A stretch of DNA of 64,000 bases, from positions 913,501-977,500 of the forward strand of contig JACSYO010001972.1 in NCBI GenBank assembly GCA_016806645.1. The letters run 5' to 3'. Below the pieces are notes generated by a model, which had not been told where the DNA came from, did no database searches, and saw only the letters and a list, made by a program, of their open reading frames with translations. Both the position numbers and the translations under genes were made by a program. This document shows, piece after piece, positions 63,811 to 64,000 of this stretch; the stretch's first letter is position 1; each line of letters opens with the position of its first letter. This DNA comes from Ophiodon elongatus (Eukaryota > Chordata > Actinopteri > Perciformes > Hexagrammidae).

Positions 63811-64000
63811 AGGATTCGTTGACCCATCCCATAGCGTGTACCCCATCATGGTCAAATTTAGTGCATGTTTGTGTGCACACAAAAACATGCACTAAATTAT
63901 AACTGATTTATAGAAAGACTTCCAAGGTAACAAACTCAGGCTTGATAATCAAGAACAGAACACACCGAGAGTTATCATGCGGTTATTGTTATTAACATCC

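Overview
This window comes from a ray-finned fish genome, most likely a teleost. The evidence is a vertebrate tenascin-C gene with short introns, plus teleost-type repeats: an RTE/Rex3-like LINE ending in a GATG tail, an L2-type LINE, a tRNA-derived SINE, hAT-like and other terminal-inverted-repeat MITEs, and many long dinucleotide arrays. There is no bacterial, organellar or CRISPR content.

Layout. Positions 1-9400 are non-coding, 5' of tenascin. They hold a 1.5 kb minisatellite of 13-bp units (5171-6715) and a possible TATA box near 8388. From 9451 to 49220, on the + strand, lies one tenascin-C gene (tnc). I resolved 22 coding exons with canonical GT/AG borders and compatible phases. Together they give a continuous 5079-nt reading frame (1692 residues plus stop): signal peptide, N-terminal cysteine/heptad oligomerisation segment, 12 full EGF repeats plus one partial, 10 fibronectin type III (FNIII) domains and a C-terminal fibrinogen-like globe. 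The FNIII order is 1-5, an A-type, a D-type, then 6-8. The introns are packed with repeats. The 3' UTR runs to a poly(A) signal at 50588. A single-exon beta-1,3-glycosyltransferase of family GT31 follows at 52098-53054, same strand, with poly(A) signals at 54459 and 54484. From about 54.5 kb onward I find no intact gene: there is a CT-rich tract leading into a CpG-rich putative first exon (about 57.0-57.33 kb), a broken THAP zinc-finger remnant (59.8-60.3 kb) and more repeats.

How the pieces work together. Tenascin-C is a secreted, hexameric, anti-adhesive matrix glycoprotein. The GT31 enzyme would act in the Golgi on glycans; nothing in the sequence ties it functionally to tnc beyond proximity.

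The most unusual items are: (i) a repeat family with inverted ends of about 70 bp, present three times, in which two copies carry 13-bp minisatellite arrays between or beside the ends; (ii) an RGE tripeptide where the RGD of human and chicken tenascin-C FNIII-3 lies; (iii) a 650-bp MITE nested in an L2 LINE; (iv) a repeat of about 260 bp in opposite orientations in two tnc introns; (v) the THAP remnant. All calls are by eye; no alignments or database searches were run.
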